43,193 bases of DNA, taken from NCBI GenBank assembly GCA_910587875.1, contig CAJUOD010000008.1:1-43193 (forward strand). The letters are read 5' to 3'. Of this stretch, positions 29,901-36,544 are shown piece after piece. The stretch comes from an uncultured Oscillibacter sp. Lineage in GTDB: Bacteria > Bacillota > Clostridia > Oscillospirales > Oscillospiraceae. Position 1 is the first letter of the stretch; the number at the start of each line of letters is the position of its first letter. The notes beneath the pieces were generated by a model. It worked only from the letters and a program-made list of their open reading frames with translations, did not search any database and was not told the DNA's origin. A program made the translations under genes and the position numbers.

Positions 29901-29904
29901 GCGT

Positions 29905-30159
29905 TCACCTCTTCCTATAGTGGATATTCGACCGGGTGTTGATCTCAATCACCCGTATCACAATCTCTCCCTTCACCCAATCGAAGATGATGCGGTAATG
30001 CTCCAGCTTATAGCGGTAGCGGTTTTGAAAGCCCTCCAGCCGCGCGATATTTCCCCTCAGCTCTGCCAGCTGTTCCAGGGCTTTATACAGCTTCTTCCTG
30101 GTGGTCTCGTCCGCCTTCAGCAGATACTTTTGAGGCTGTTTTTCCAGCTTAATCTCCAT
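29905..30159 (-). CDS. RelE/ParE-family toxin
   Basis: 84 residues, basic, with the family layout: MEIKLEKQPQKYLLKADETT (first strand and helix), LYKALEQLAELRGNIARLEG, YRYKLEHYRIIFDWVKGEIV (central strands; RY-L-YRI-F is the RelE core) and a final EINTRSNIHYRKR. RelE members cut mRNA in the ribosome; ParE members inhibit gyrase. The Tyr/Arg-rich strands fit the RelE side better, but this is not decisive. Start behind AAGGAGGAGAGGCT. First gene of a toxin-first type II pair, as in higBA. Confidence 0.9.
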   Translation of the reverse strand: MEIKLEKQPQKYLLKADETTRKKLYKALEQLAELRGNIARLEGFQNRYRYKLEHYRIIFDWVKGEIVIRVIEINTRSNIHYRKR

Positions 30160-30183
30160 AGCCTCTCCTCCTTGGGCTAGTAT

Positions 30184-30212
30184 ATAGTATCATATACAAT
30201 ACTATTCGTCAA
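30184..30212 (-). promoter_or_regulatory. Promoter and operator palindrome of the RelE/RHH pair
   Basis: Minus-strand TTGACG (30207-30212), 17-nt spacer, TACTAT (30184-30189). Across the spacer and -10 lies the palindrome ATAGTAT (30184-30190) ... ATACTAT (30199-30205). Binding of a ribbon-helix-helix antitoxin here would block the promoter. Confidence 0.78.
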
Positions 30213-30226
30213 GGGTTAAAAATCAG

Positions 30227-30246
30227 GGACCGCGAAAGCGGTCCCT
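30227..30246 (-). terminator. Terminator-like hairpin after queT
   Basis: GGGACCGC-GAAA-GCGGTCCC, the same stem as at 29588-29607; followed on the minus strand by CTGATTTTTAACC. Confidence 0.82.
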
Positions 30247-30258
30247 TTTCATCCCGTC

Positions 30259-30765
30259 TCACCGGGACTCCAAAACGCCCTGGGCCCCCAGGGTCTTCCC
30301 CAGCAGCTTCGCCAGGGGCACGCCCAGGAGATAGCACGCCGCCAGCTCCCCCAATCCCACGGTCAGGGCGTTCAGAGCGTAGGCGGGCCAGAAGGCTCCG
30401 CCGTCCCGGACCATGAGCCAGGCGATCTCCGCGCCCACGATCACCGCGTTGCAGATAACCGGCGGCAGGGCCGCCAGATAGACGTTGGGCATCCGCCGGG
30501 ACCACAGGGCCGCCAGCAGGGTGGCCAGGGTTCCGAAGATCCAGTCCAGCATGATGGGGGACGCCAAATTCGCCAGGAAGCAGCCCACGGCCAGGCCGGG
30601 GATGGCCTCCGGAAACAGGAAGGGCAGCACCGTCATGGCCTCCGCCGGGCGGAACTGGACGCCCCCGTACTGGGGAATGGGCAGGAGCAGGGTCGCCGCC
30701 GCGTAGACGGCGGCCACGAGGCCGGCCAGGGCCAGCCTCCGGGTCTGGGAGCGGGGTTTTGTCAT
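30259..30765 (-). CDS. queT: Queuosine precursor ECF transporter substrate-binding component QueT
   Basis: 168 residues from ATG at 30765, chosen because it follows GGAGGAATTGAAT. About five to six membrane helices. Family features: LALAGLVAAVYAAATLLLPI, YGGVQFRPAEAMTVLPFLFP, then EAIPGLAVGCFLANLASPIM and DWIFGTLATLLAALWSRRM. QueT is the S component that captures a queuine precursor (preQ1 or queuine) and works with a shared energy-coupling module encoded elsewhere. The leader carries a pseudoknot typical of preQ1 sensing. Monocistronic. Confidence 0.92.
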   Translation of the reverse strand: MTKPRSQTRRLALAGLVAAVYAAATLLLPIPQYGGVQFRPAEAMTVLPFLFPEAIPGLAVGCFLANLASPIMLDWIFGTLATLLAALWSRRMPNVYLAALPPVICNAVIVGAEIAWLMVRDGGAFWPAYALNALTVGLGELAACYLLGVPLAKLLGKTLGAQGVLESR

Positions 30766-30770
30766 ATTCA

Positions 30771-30828
30771 ATTCCTCCATTTTTTTAGTTCGCCCCAGGT
30801 CGGGGCGGGCAGGGTGATGGCACCTGCC
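30771..30828 (-). promoter_or_regulatory. preQ1-type riboswitch candidate controlling queT translation
   Basis: On the minus-strand RNA, GGCAGG and CCCTGCC (30808-30828) form a hairpin whose loop holds CCAT; this CCAT can pair with ATGG (30777-30780) directly ahead of the Shine-Dalgarno GGAGG. A second hairpin CGCCCC-GACCT-GGGGCG (30791-30807) and an A-rich AACTAAAAAAA tract lie between. The H-type pseudoknot touching the ribosome site, the CACCCTGCC side and the A-rich tail match how preQ1 riboswitches work; the inserted hairpin recalls class II or III. Class not assigned. Confidence 0.6.
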
Positions 30829-30835
30829 GGGGGAG

Positions 30836-30864
30836 AGTATACCACGGGGCGGCGGCTTTGGCAA
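30836..30864 (-). promoter_or_regulatory. queT promoter
   Basis: Minus-strand TTGCCA (30859-30864), 17-nt spacer, TATACT (30836-30841). The start near 30829 is exactly where the riboswitch hairpin begins. Confidence 0.8.
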
Positions 30865-30879
30865 GGGAAAAATTTTCCT

Positions 30880-30929
30880 GTCAAAACACGTCAAAAGTGC
30901 TTGACGAAAGTCAAAAGCTGTCTTATACT
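30880..30929 (+). promoter_or_regulatory. LacI-family gene promoter with phased direct repeats
   Basis: TTGACG (30901-30906), 17-nt spacer, TATACT (30924-30929). GTCAAAA occurs three times, at 30880-30886, 30890-30896 and 30910-30916, i.e. 10 and 20 bp apart and so on one face of the helix. The third copy lies inside the spacer. Confidence 0.75.
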
Positions 30930-30995
30930 ACTACAAGTATTCATCAGCCGTCATTTGCGCAAGCGCGATTTTTTATTACGTAAAGGATTCGTTTC

Positions 30996-31991
30996 ATGAA
31001 AGTCACCATCAGCGACGTGGCCCGGCTGGCGGGGGTTTCCACCGCCACCGTCTCCCACACCATCAACTCCACCCGCTACGTCTCCGGGGAGACCAAGGAG
31101 AAGGTCTACCAGGCTATCCGGCAGCTGGGCTATACCCCGGACGCCTCCGCCCGGAGCTTCCGCACGGGGAAGAAGCGGACCATCGGCTTCATCGTGCCGG
31201 ACATCTCCAACAAGTTTTTCGGCACCATCATCGAGTCGGCGGAAAACGTCCTCTCCGCCGAGGGGTACCACCTCCTCCTGGCCAACACTAAGGAGAACAT
31301 GGACCGGGAGGAGACGAACCTCCGCCTGCTGACGGCGGGCCTGGTGGACGGGCTTTTAATCGCCAGCACCATGGACGACTTCCAGCGTCTGGACGGCCTG
31401 ATCCCCGCCGGCTTCCCGGTGGTGCTGGTGGACCGGACCTTCGACAGCCGGAAGTACTCCTCCGTCTCCGTGTCCAACTTCCAGCCCATCTACCGCAGCG
31501 TCTGCCGCCTGGCGGGCCGGGGGAAGCGGCGCGTGGGCGTCATCGGGGGCCTGCCCCGTCTCTCCACCACCCGGGAGCGCATTGCCGCCTACCGGGCGGC
31601 GGTGGCGGACTGCGGCCTCCCCCAGGACGAGGACCTGATCGTCTACGGCGACTCCATGGAGGACAGCGCCCCGCCCTGCCTGGACCGGCTGCTGGAGCGG
31701 GGCTGCGACGCGATTCTGGTCTGCCAGGGCCTCATGGCCTCCGTCACCATCGCCTACCTCCGGGGGAAGGGCATCCAGCCCCGGGAGGCCCTGGAGCTGG
31801 TGAGCTTCGTGGACTATGACACCCGGGCCTACGAGTTCTACTACAACCAGGTGGACCGCATCGTCCAGCCCGTGGAGGAACTGGGGAAGATCGCCGGGGA
31901 GCAGATCCTCCTCCGGGTGGAAAAGCCCGACGCCCCGGCGGAGGAGCGGGTCCTGACCTCGGAATATTACCCCTGCGGGGAGGAGGCTTAA
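30996..31991 (+). CDS. LacI-family transcriptional regulator
   Basis: 331 residues, normal length. N-terminal HTH MKVTISDVARLAGVSTATVS followed by the hinge region NSTRYVSGETKEKVYQAIRQ, then LGYTPDASARSFRTGKKRTI, then a periplasmic-binding-like effector domain (GFIVPDISNKFFGTIIESAE ... GLVDGLLIASTMDDF ... VVLVDRTFDS). The effector, probably a sugar, is unknown, and no sugar transporter lies nearby. Possible autoregulation through the GTCAAAA repeats. The downstream lipoprotein starts 2 bp after the stop. Confidence 0.95.
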   Translation: MKVTISDVARLAGVSTATVSHTINSTRYVSGETKEKVYQAIRQLGYTPDASARSFRTGKKRTIGFIVPDISNKFFGTIIESAENVLSAEGYHLLLANTKENMDREETNLRLLTAGLVDGLLIASTMDDFQRLDGLIPAGFPVVLVDRTFDSRKYSSVSVSNFQPIYRSVCRLAGRGKRRVGVIGGLPRLSTTRERIAAYRAAVADCGLPQDEDLIVYGDSMEDSAPPCLDRLLERGCDAILVCQGLMASVTIAYLRGKGIQPREALELVSFVDYDTRAYEFYYNQVDRIVQPVEELGKIAGEQILLRVEKPDAPAEERVLTSEYYPCGEEA

Positions 31992-31993
31992 AG

Positions 31994-33145
31994 GTGAAAC
32001 AGCTGAAAAAAATACGGTCCATGGCGCTTTGCGTTCTCCTGGCGCTCTCTTTGCCCGCCTGTTCCAGGGAAGCCAAGCAGCCTGACCCTCTTCCCGGGGA
32101 CACCGCTGTCTCCGAGGACCTTGCGGTATCCGAGTCCGCGCCGGAGGAGGCGGAAGAGGATGTCATCGACTGCCTGACCTATGAGGTCCCCGTTTTTGGC
32201 ATTGCGTTTGACTGCCCCGCGGCCTTCGGCACGGAGGGAAAAGCCAAGGTGGTAGCGGAGGATGAAGTCAATTATTCCATAAGCGGCGAGGGCGGGAGCC
32301 TGGTGCTGATGTGTTCCCGAATCTCCTCCCTGAGCAGGGCTGAGGAACTCCTTGTTTTGGCGGGAAAGGACCCCTCGGTTCTGTATGAAGAATTTGAGGC
32401 CCTGGACCTGGATAGCGAAATCGCCAGTTGGAGTGCGATGTATCAAACCTTCGACTTGCTGGGCAGCGTTTCCTCTCCGGACAGCTATGGCTTTTACTAT
32501 GCTGCGGTAAACGATTCCTTTGGGGAGCCCTATGCGGAGATGGGATACCGGTATAAAAACTATGGCGGCTTTGTGGACGATGGCGGCGACGATGGCGGCA
32601 TTATACAAGTGAAACTGATCATCGTGGTACCCGAGGACACGGACCGGGAGGATTTTTTCACCCTCTGCGAAACCGTCACCAATTCCATCCGCTTTTCCGA
32701 ATTGAAGGCCGGGGGCGGCCCGGCCCGGGACGCGGCTGAGGAGCCGCCCGACGGCGGTTATGAGGAGTTTCCGGTCTATGAGGAGCCCCTTCCCGCAGAG
32801 GCGGACGAGCTGCCCCTTGATATAGAGGCGTATTCCCAATACTATACCCACCTCAACGCGCCGGAGCTCCAGCCCGCATATGGGACAAACTCCCAGATAC
32901 CCGGCGATCTGTTTCAGGAGGTTATTCAGTACATTCAAACCGGCGACCAATGCTGGGCCCAGGCGGAATACACCAGCGCCAGTATTGAAAAGGATTTTGC
33001 CGGTTATGACTATGGTATGGATCTGGACTCGGCAATCGACGCTTATGAAGCCGCCTGCCTGCTTTTGGAGGCTTCCGAGTATACAGACACGCCGTTGTAT
33101 GATTATGTGAATTGCCTGCAGGTATTTGGTCCCTATCTTGGCTAA
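31994..33145 (+). CDS. Lipoprotein of unknown function
   Basis: 383 residues from GTG at 31994, with ribosome site GGAGGAGGCT inside the end of the LacI gene. Signal MKQLKKIRSMALCVLLALSL ends in lipobox LPAC. An acidic linker follows. The central part (CLTYEVPVFGIAFDCPAAFG ... EDFFTLCETVTNSIRFSEL) looks like a domain found in PsbP-like or stress lipoproteins, without firm match; the C-terminal part (LPLDIEAYSQYYTHLNAPEL ... ) contains Tyr-rich repeats. Codon use is less GC-rich than its neighbours. Co-transcribed with the LacI regulator. Confidence 0.85.
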   Translation: MKQLKKIRSMALCVLLALSLPACSREAKQPDPLPGDTAVSEDLAVSESAPEEAEEDVIDCLTYEVPVFGIAFDCPAAFGTEGKAKVVAEDEVNYSISGEGGSLVLMCSRISSLSRAEELLVLAGKDPSVLYEEFEALDLDSEIASWSAMYQTFDLLGSVSSPDSYGFYYAAVNDSFGEPYAEMGYRYKNYGGFVDDGGDDGGIIQVKLIIVVPEDTDREDFFTLCETVTNSIRFSELKAGGGPARDAAEEPPDGGYEEFPVYEEPLPAEADELPLDIEAYSQYYTHLNAPELQPAYGTNSQIPGDLFQEVIQYIQTGDQCWAQAEYTSASIEKDFAGYDYGMDLDSAIDAYEAACLLLEASEYTDTPLYDYVNCLQVFGPYLG

Positions 33146-33164
33146 GCAAACCGGGAATGTAAAG

Positions 33165-33190
33165 AGGGCGGAGCCTTCCGGCTCCGCCCT
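33165..33190. terminator. Bidirectional terminator after the lipoprotein gene
   Basis: AGGGCGGAGCC-TTCC-GGCTCCGCCCT with a following CTTCTTTC (plus) or CTTTACATT (minus). The identical 26-base hairpin recurs at 33669-33694. Confidence 0.82.
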
Positions 33191-33219
33191 GAACTTCTTT
33201 CAGTCGCTGTTCAAGCTGT

Positions 33220-33585
33220 TCAAAGCGGTCCATCCCGCTCCTCTACAGGTTCGCTGTCCAGATAGCAGGTGTCCGGGCTCAAATCGACCTTGTTGCTCCA
33301 GACGGCCCGGCTGTCCACAGCCGGGTCTATATCCCAGCTTACACAGCCGTCTTCGTCCAGGTATACCCGCTCAAAATTGCTCCGGTCCGACAAGAACGCA
33401 AACACCGTTCCGTCCTCGATGATAGGATTCATATGGAAGCGCCGCGTTTCACCGTTGTCAAAATCCAGGAGCAGCGTGAAGTTTTCGCCGGGGGCCACGG
33501 ATACAATTTTTTTCCTGCCGCCGGCAAAATACTCGGCCGTTCTCCGGTCAAAGCCTCTGGCAGCATATTCTTCCACTCGATTCAT
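33220..33585 (-). CDS. DUF2442-type protein
   Basis: 121 residues from ATG at 33585, behind AGAGGAGACCGCC. The C-terminal part NFTLLLDFDNGETRRFHMNP then VFAFLSDRSNFERVYLDEDG and VSWDIDPAVDSRAVWSNKVD is the DUF2442 fold (small beta domain with W-PG-DI-P-L type ending). Such proteins are often next to toxin-antitoxin-like DUF4160 proteins, but no such partner is here. The end CYLDSEPVEE is acidic. Function unknown. Confidence 0.85.
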   Translation of the reverse strand: MNRVEEYAARGFDRRTAEYFAGGRKKIVSVAPGENFTLLLDFDNGETRRFHMNPIIEDGTVFAFLSDRSNFERVYLDEDGCVSWDIDPAVDSRAVWSNKVDLSPDTCYLDSEPVEERDGPL

Positions 33586-33668
33586 GGCGGTCTCCTCTTT
33601 CACCCATCTTATCGAATTATACCTCTGAAGTCAAACGGTTTTTGCCGTGGCCCCCGGAGGAACCGTCA

Positions 33669-33694
33669 AGGGCGGAGCCTTCCGGCTCCGCCCT
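33669..33694. terminator. Hairpin terminator after the rubredoxin gene
   Basis: Same AGGGCGGAGCC-TTCC-GGCTCCGCCCT hairpin as at 33165-33190. On the minus strand no real T run follows, so strength for the rubredoxin gene is unclear. Confidence 0.65.
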
Positions 33695-33706
33695 CTTCTT
33701 ATGTCC

Positions 33707-33862
33707 TTATTCCTTCTCGAACACGTCCTTGCCCATCTCGCAGATGGGGCAGACCCAGCTCTCGGGGACCTGGTCCCAGGGGGTGCCGGGAGCCACGCCG
33801 TTGTCGGGATCGCCCACGGCGGGGTCATAGACATAGCCGCAGGGGCATACGTACTTATCCAT
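33707..33862 (-). CDS. Rubredoxin with a shortened first iron knuckle (C-x-C-G)
   Basis: 51 residues, start behind GGACATATCGCT. Small cytoplasmic electron carrier with one Fe(Cys)4 site. Typical parts: YVYDPAVGDPDNGVAPGTPW and WVCPICEMGKDVFEKE with the second C-P-x-C pair. The first pair is KYVCPCGYVYD, i.e. C-x-C-G where rubredoxins have C-x-x-C-G; one residue is missing and the reading frame is intact on both sides. It lies 20 bp downstream of reverse rubrerythrin and probably serves as its electron donor. Confidence 0.92.
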   Translation of the reverse strand: MDKYVCPCGYVYDPAVGDPDNGVAPGTPWDQVPESWVCPICEMGKDVFEKE

Positions 33863-33882
33863 AGCGATATGTCCTCCCGCTC

Positions 33883-34449
33883 TTACTTAAAGAACCGCTC
33901 CAGCAGGCCCTTGAAAGCCTTGCCGTGACGGGCCTCGTCCCGGGCCATCTCATGGACGGTGTCGTGGATGGCGTCCAGGTTGTACTGCTTGGCCAGCTTC
34001 GCCAGGGCAAACTTGCCGGCGGTGGCGCCGTTCTCGGCCTCCACCCGCATCTCCAGGTTCTTCTTGGTGCTGGTGGTCACCACGTCGCCCAGGAGCTCGG
34101 CGAACTTGGCGGCGTGCTCGGCCTCCTCATAGGCGGCCTTCTCCCAGTACAGGCCGATCTCGGGATAGCCCTCGCGATGGGCCACCCGGGCCATGGCCAG
34201 GTACATGCCCACCTCGGTGCACTCGCCGGTGAAGTTGGCGTTCAGCCCGTCAATGATTTCCTTCTGGACCTCGGCGGGGACGTCCGCGCCGAAGGTCTTG
34301 CCCACGCCCACCACATGCTCGGCGGCCCAGGTCATGTCGGCCTTCTGCTCGGTGAACTTGGAACCGGCGACGCCGCACTGGGGGCACTTCTCGGGGGGCG
34401 TGTCACCCTCATGAACATAACCGCAGACGGGGCAGACCCACTTTTTCAT
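33883..34449 (-). CDS. Reverse rubrerythrin (NADH peroxidase-type, rubredoxin domain first)
   Basis: 188 residues from ATG at 34449, behind AAAGGAGGAAACTGATT. The N-terminal rubredoxin domain (KKWVCPVCGYVHEGDTPPEK, CPQCGVAGSKF) precedes the ferritin-like diiron domain (NFTGECTEVGMYLAMARVAH, EKAAYEEAEHAAKFAELLGD, ARDEARHGKAFKGLLERFF, with the E..EH and E..H ligand patterns). This reversed order marks revRbr, which reduces hydrogen peroxide and oxygen in clostridia. An extended -10 TGATATACT precedes it near 34510. With rubredoxin and hydrogenase genes beside it, an oxidative-stress or electron-sink role is likely. Confidence 0.95.
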   Translation of the reverse strand: MKKWVCPVCGYVHEGDTPPEKCPQCGVAGSKFTEQKADMTWAAEHVVGVGKTFGADVPAEVQKEIIDGLNANFTGECTEVGMYLAMARVAHREGYPEIGLYWEKAAYEEAEHAAKFAELLGDVVTTSTKKNLEMRVEAENGATAGKFALAKLAKQYNLDAIHDTVHEMARDEARHGKAFKGLLERFFK

Positions 34450-34566
34450 AATCAGTTTCCTCCTTTGAATTTTGAAGCCTCCGTGACTTCTTTTTAAGTA
34501 GTGAGCTGAGTATATCAGGTTCTGGAAAATTTCGCTAGTTGCAAATGTCACAAAACAGAAAATTTG

Positions 34567-36108
34567 TTAGTCGTGGGGGGTGGGCTCGTACTTCTGCACC
34601 ACTTCCTCCAGGCGGTCCAGATAGGGGCTCTCGGTGCAGCTGGTGGAGGGGGCGGTGTTCTTGAACTTCTCCACGGTCATCATGCTGTCCCGCACGGGGG
34701 CGATGGTGCCCGCGCCGGCCACGCAGCCGCCGGGGCAGCCCATGCCCTCCAGCAGGTAGCCGTCCCGCTTGCCCGCCTTGGCCATGGCCAGCATCTTCCG
34801 GCAGTTCTTCAGCCCGTCGCCGTACTCAATCAGAATCTTCCGGTCCGGGTCGATGTGCTTGACCGCCTCCACCACGGCGGCGGCCACGCCTCCGCCCACG
34901 GCGAAGCCCCGGCCCATGCCGGTGCCCTCGTCCATCTCGTCCTCCGGGTTGGCCTGGAGCTTGGTGAAGTCGATGTCCGCCGCGTCGAAGATGCCCAGCA
35001 TCTCCTCAAAGGTCAGGACGAAGTCCACGTCGGACCGGATGGTCCGCCGGTTGGCCTCCAGCTTCTTGGCGGAGCAGGGCCCGATGAAGACCACCTTCGC
35101 GTCCGGGTGGTCCTTCTTCACCATCCGGGCGGTGATGACCATGGGGGTCAGGGCCATGGAGATGTAGTCCGCGAACTCGGGGTAGAGCTTCTTCGCCATG
35201 ACGCTCCAGGCGGGGCAGCAGCTGGTGCCCATCCAGGGCTGCTTGGCGGGGACCTCCTCCAGGAAGTCGTTGGCCTCCTGGATGGTGCACAGGTCCGCGC
35301 CGATGGCGACCTCCACCACGTCATAGAAGCCCAGCACCTTCATGGCGGCGTGGAGCTTGGCGGGGGTGGCGTCCTTGCCGAACTGACCCACGAAGGCCGG
35401 GGCCACGCAGGCCACCACCTTCTCGCCCCGCTGGAGGGCCTGGCAGACCTGGTAGATCTGGCTCTTGTCGGCAATGGCGCCGAAGGGGCAGTTCACCAGG
35501 CACATGCCGCAGGAGACGCACTTGTCATAATCGATTTGGGCCCGGCCCAGCTCGTCGGACTTGATGGCGTCCATGCCGCAGGCGGCGGCGCAGGGGCGCT
35601 CAATTTTGGAGATGGCCCGGTAGGGGCACTGGTTGAAGCATTTGCCGCACTTGATGCATTTGTCCTGGTCGATGTGGCAGTGCTTGTCTTTGTCCATGTA
35701 GATGGCGTCTTTGGGGCAGACGTTCATGCAGGGGTGGGAGATGCAGCCCTGGCAGTTGTCCGTGATCCGGAGCTGCTTGGGGGGGCAGGCGTTGCAGGCG
35801 AAGGGGATGATGTTCACCAGGGGGTTCTGGAAGTGCTTCTCCGATTCCTCGGCGGAGCGCAGGTCCTCGCTGACGGGGATGGTCTCCCCGGCGTAGCGGA
35901 TGTTCAGGCCCAGGGCCAGGCGGACCCGCTCCTCCACGATGGCCCGCTCGATGAAGACGTCCGCCCGGTGATGGGCCACCTCGCCCTGGATCATCTTCAG
36001 GGGGATCTGGTCCAACAGCCGGGGGTCTCCGTTCTCGAAGGCCAGCTTGGCCACCTCCTTGAATACGGTGCGGCGGATGTCGTCCACCGCGCTGTGCACA
36101 CCTCTCAT
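34567..36108 (-). CDS. Monomeric [FeFe] hydrogenase, group B type
   Basis: 513 residues. The N-terminal half carries ferredoxin-type clusters: CQGCISHPCMNVCPKDAIYM, CIKCGKCFNQCPYRAISKI, an extra CAAACG motif, and CVSCGMCLVNCPFGAI. The C-terminal half holds the H-cluster motifs: GTSCCPAWSVMAKK (L1, TSCCPxW), FIGPCSAKKLEANR (L2, PCxxKxxE) and GMGCPGGCVAGAG (L3, CxxGC). The short L1/L2 forms and the lack of an NADH module fit group B monomeric hydrogenases, whose physiological direction is uncertain; ferredoxin is the likely partner. Start behind AGGAGGAGAGTGCT. Confidence 0.93.
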   Translation of the reverse strand: MRGVHSAVDDIRRTVFKEVAKLAFENGDPRLLDQIPLKMIQGEVAHHRADVFIERAIVEERVRLALGLNIRYAGETIPVSEDLRSAEESEKHFQNPLVNIIPFACNACPPKQLRITDNCQGCISHPCMNVCPKDAIYMDKDKHCHIDQDKCIKCGKCFNQCPYRAISKIERPCAAACGMDAIKSDELGRAQIDYDKCVSCGMCLVNCPFGAIADKSQIYQVCQALQRGEKVVACVAPAFVGQFGKDATPAKLHAAMKVLGFYDVVEVAIGADLCTIQEANDFLEEVPAKQPWMGTSCCPAWSVMAKKLYPEFADYISMALTPMVITARMVKKDHPDAKVVFIGPCSAKKLEANRRTIRSDVDFVLTFEEMLGIFDAADIDFTKLQANPEDEMDEGTGMGRGFAVGGGVAAAVVEAVKHIDPDRKILIEYGDGLKNCRKMLAMAKAGKRDGYLLEGMGCPGGCVAGAGTIAPVRDSMMTVEKFKNTAPSTSCTESPYLDRLEEVVQKYEPTPHD

Positions 36109-36185
36109 AGCACTCTCCTCCTATTTTTCAGGCGGCGCGCCCCGCCTGATAATTGTGAAATAAGTAACCATTCCGGTCCAAGCTT

Positions 36186-36214
36186 ATTATAGCCGGAACC
36201 ACGCCGCATTGCAA
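36186..36214 (-). promoter_or_regulatory. Hydrogenase gene promoter
   Basis: Minus-strand TTGCAA (36209-36214), 17-nt spacer, TATAAT (36186-36191); leader about 70 nt. Confidence 0.8.
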
Positions 36215-36257
36215 GAGGTTCTTGCTCCCAGGAGAGCATTTCCTCCCTTGTGGAGAG

Positions 36258-36296
36258 AAGAAAAAAATCCGGCGGACGGGAAGGCCCGCCGCCGGC
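36258..36296 (-). terminator. Orphan intrinsic terminator upstream of the hydrogenase promoter
   Basis: On the minus strand CCGGCGG ... CCGCCGG (36269-36295) is followed by ATTTTTTTC. No minus-strand gene precedes it; the next gene to the right, at 36545, is on the plus strand. It implies a short minus-strand transcript from the region 36300-36450, where I see no clear open frame; TCCTCC-AC-GGAGGA (about 36337-36350) is another small palindrome there. Confidence 0.72.
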
Positions 36297-36460
36297 TGCA
36301 AAGAGGGAAAAGAAACAGAAAGAGAGGAAATCGTGTCTCCTCCGTGGAGGATGGGTTTAGCATACCCGGGAAATTTGAAATCAATCTGGATTTTTTATAA
36401 ATAAACTGTAAACCTTGGGGCGGATTTCTTTCAGGAGCCTTTCAGCTTGGGGCCGTAAAA

Positions 36461-36490
36461 TTGACAAAGCCGGGGCCCATGGGATATAAT
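36461..36490 (+). promoter_or_regulatory. Promoter of the DUF4340 gene
   Basis: TTGACA (36461-36466), 18-nt spacer, TATAAT (36485-36490). Confidence 0.85.
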
Positions 36491-36544
36491 TGAGAGAAAT
36501 TCTCCCGGCGGCCCGCCGCCGGACCGGATACAGGAGGACCCTTC

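Noticed and set aside
33165..33694. Identical 26-bp hairpins at 33165 and 33669 as a mobile repeat
   Set aside because: Both sit exactly after stop codons and look like terminators; identity over a short palindrome in neighbouring genes can arise by local duplication or conversion.
36108..36238. 44-codon frame upstream of and overlapping the hydrogenase start, beginning after GGGAGGAA
   Set aside because: The spacing to the ATG is only 2-3 nt, and the frame crosses the clear hydrogenase promoter (36186-36214), so most transcripts would lack its start.
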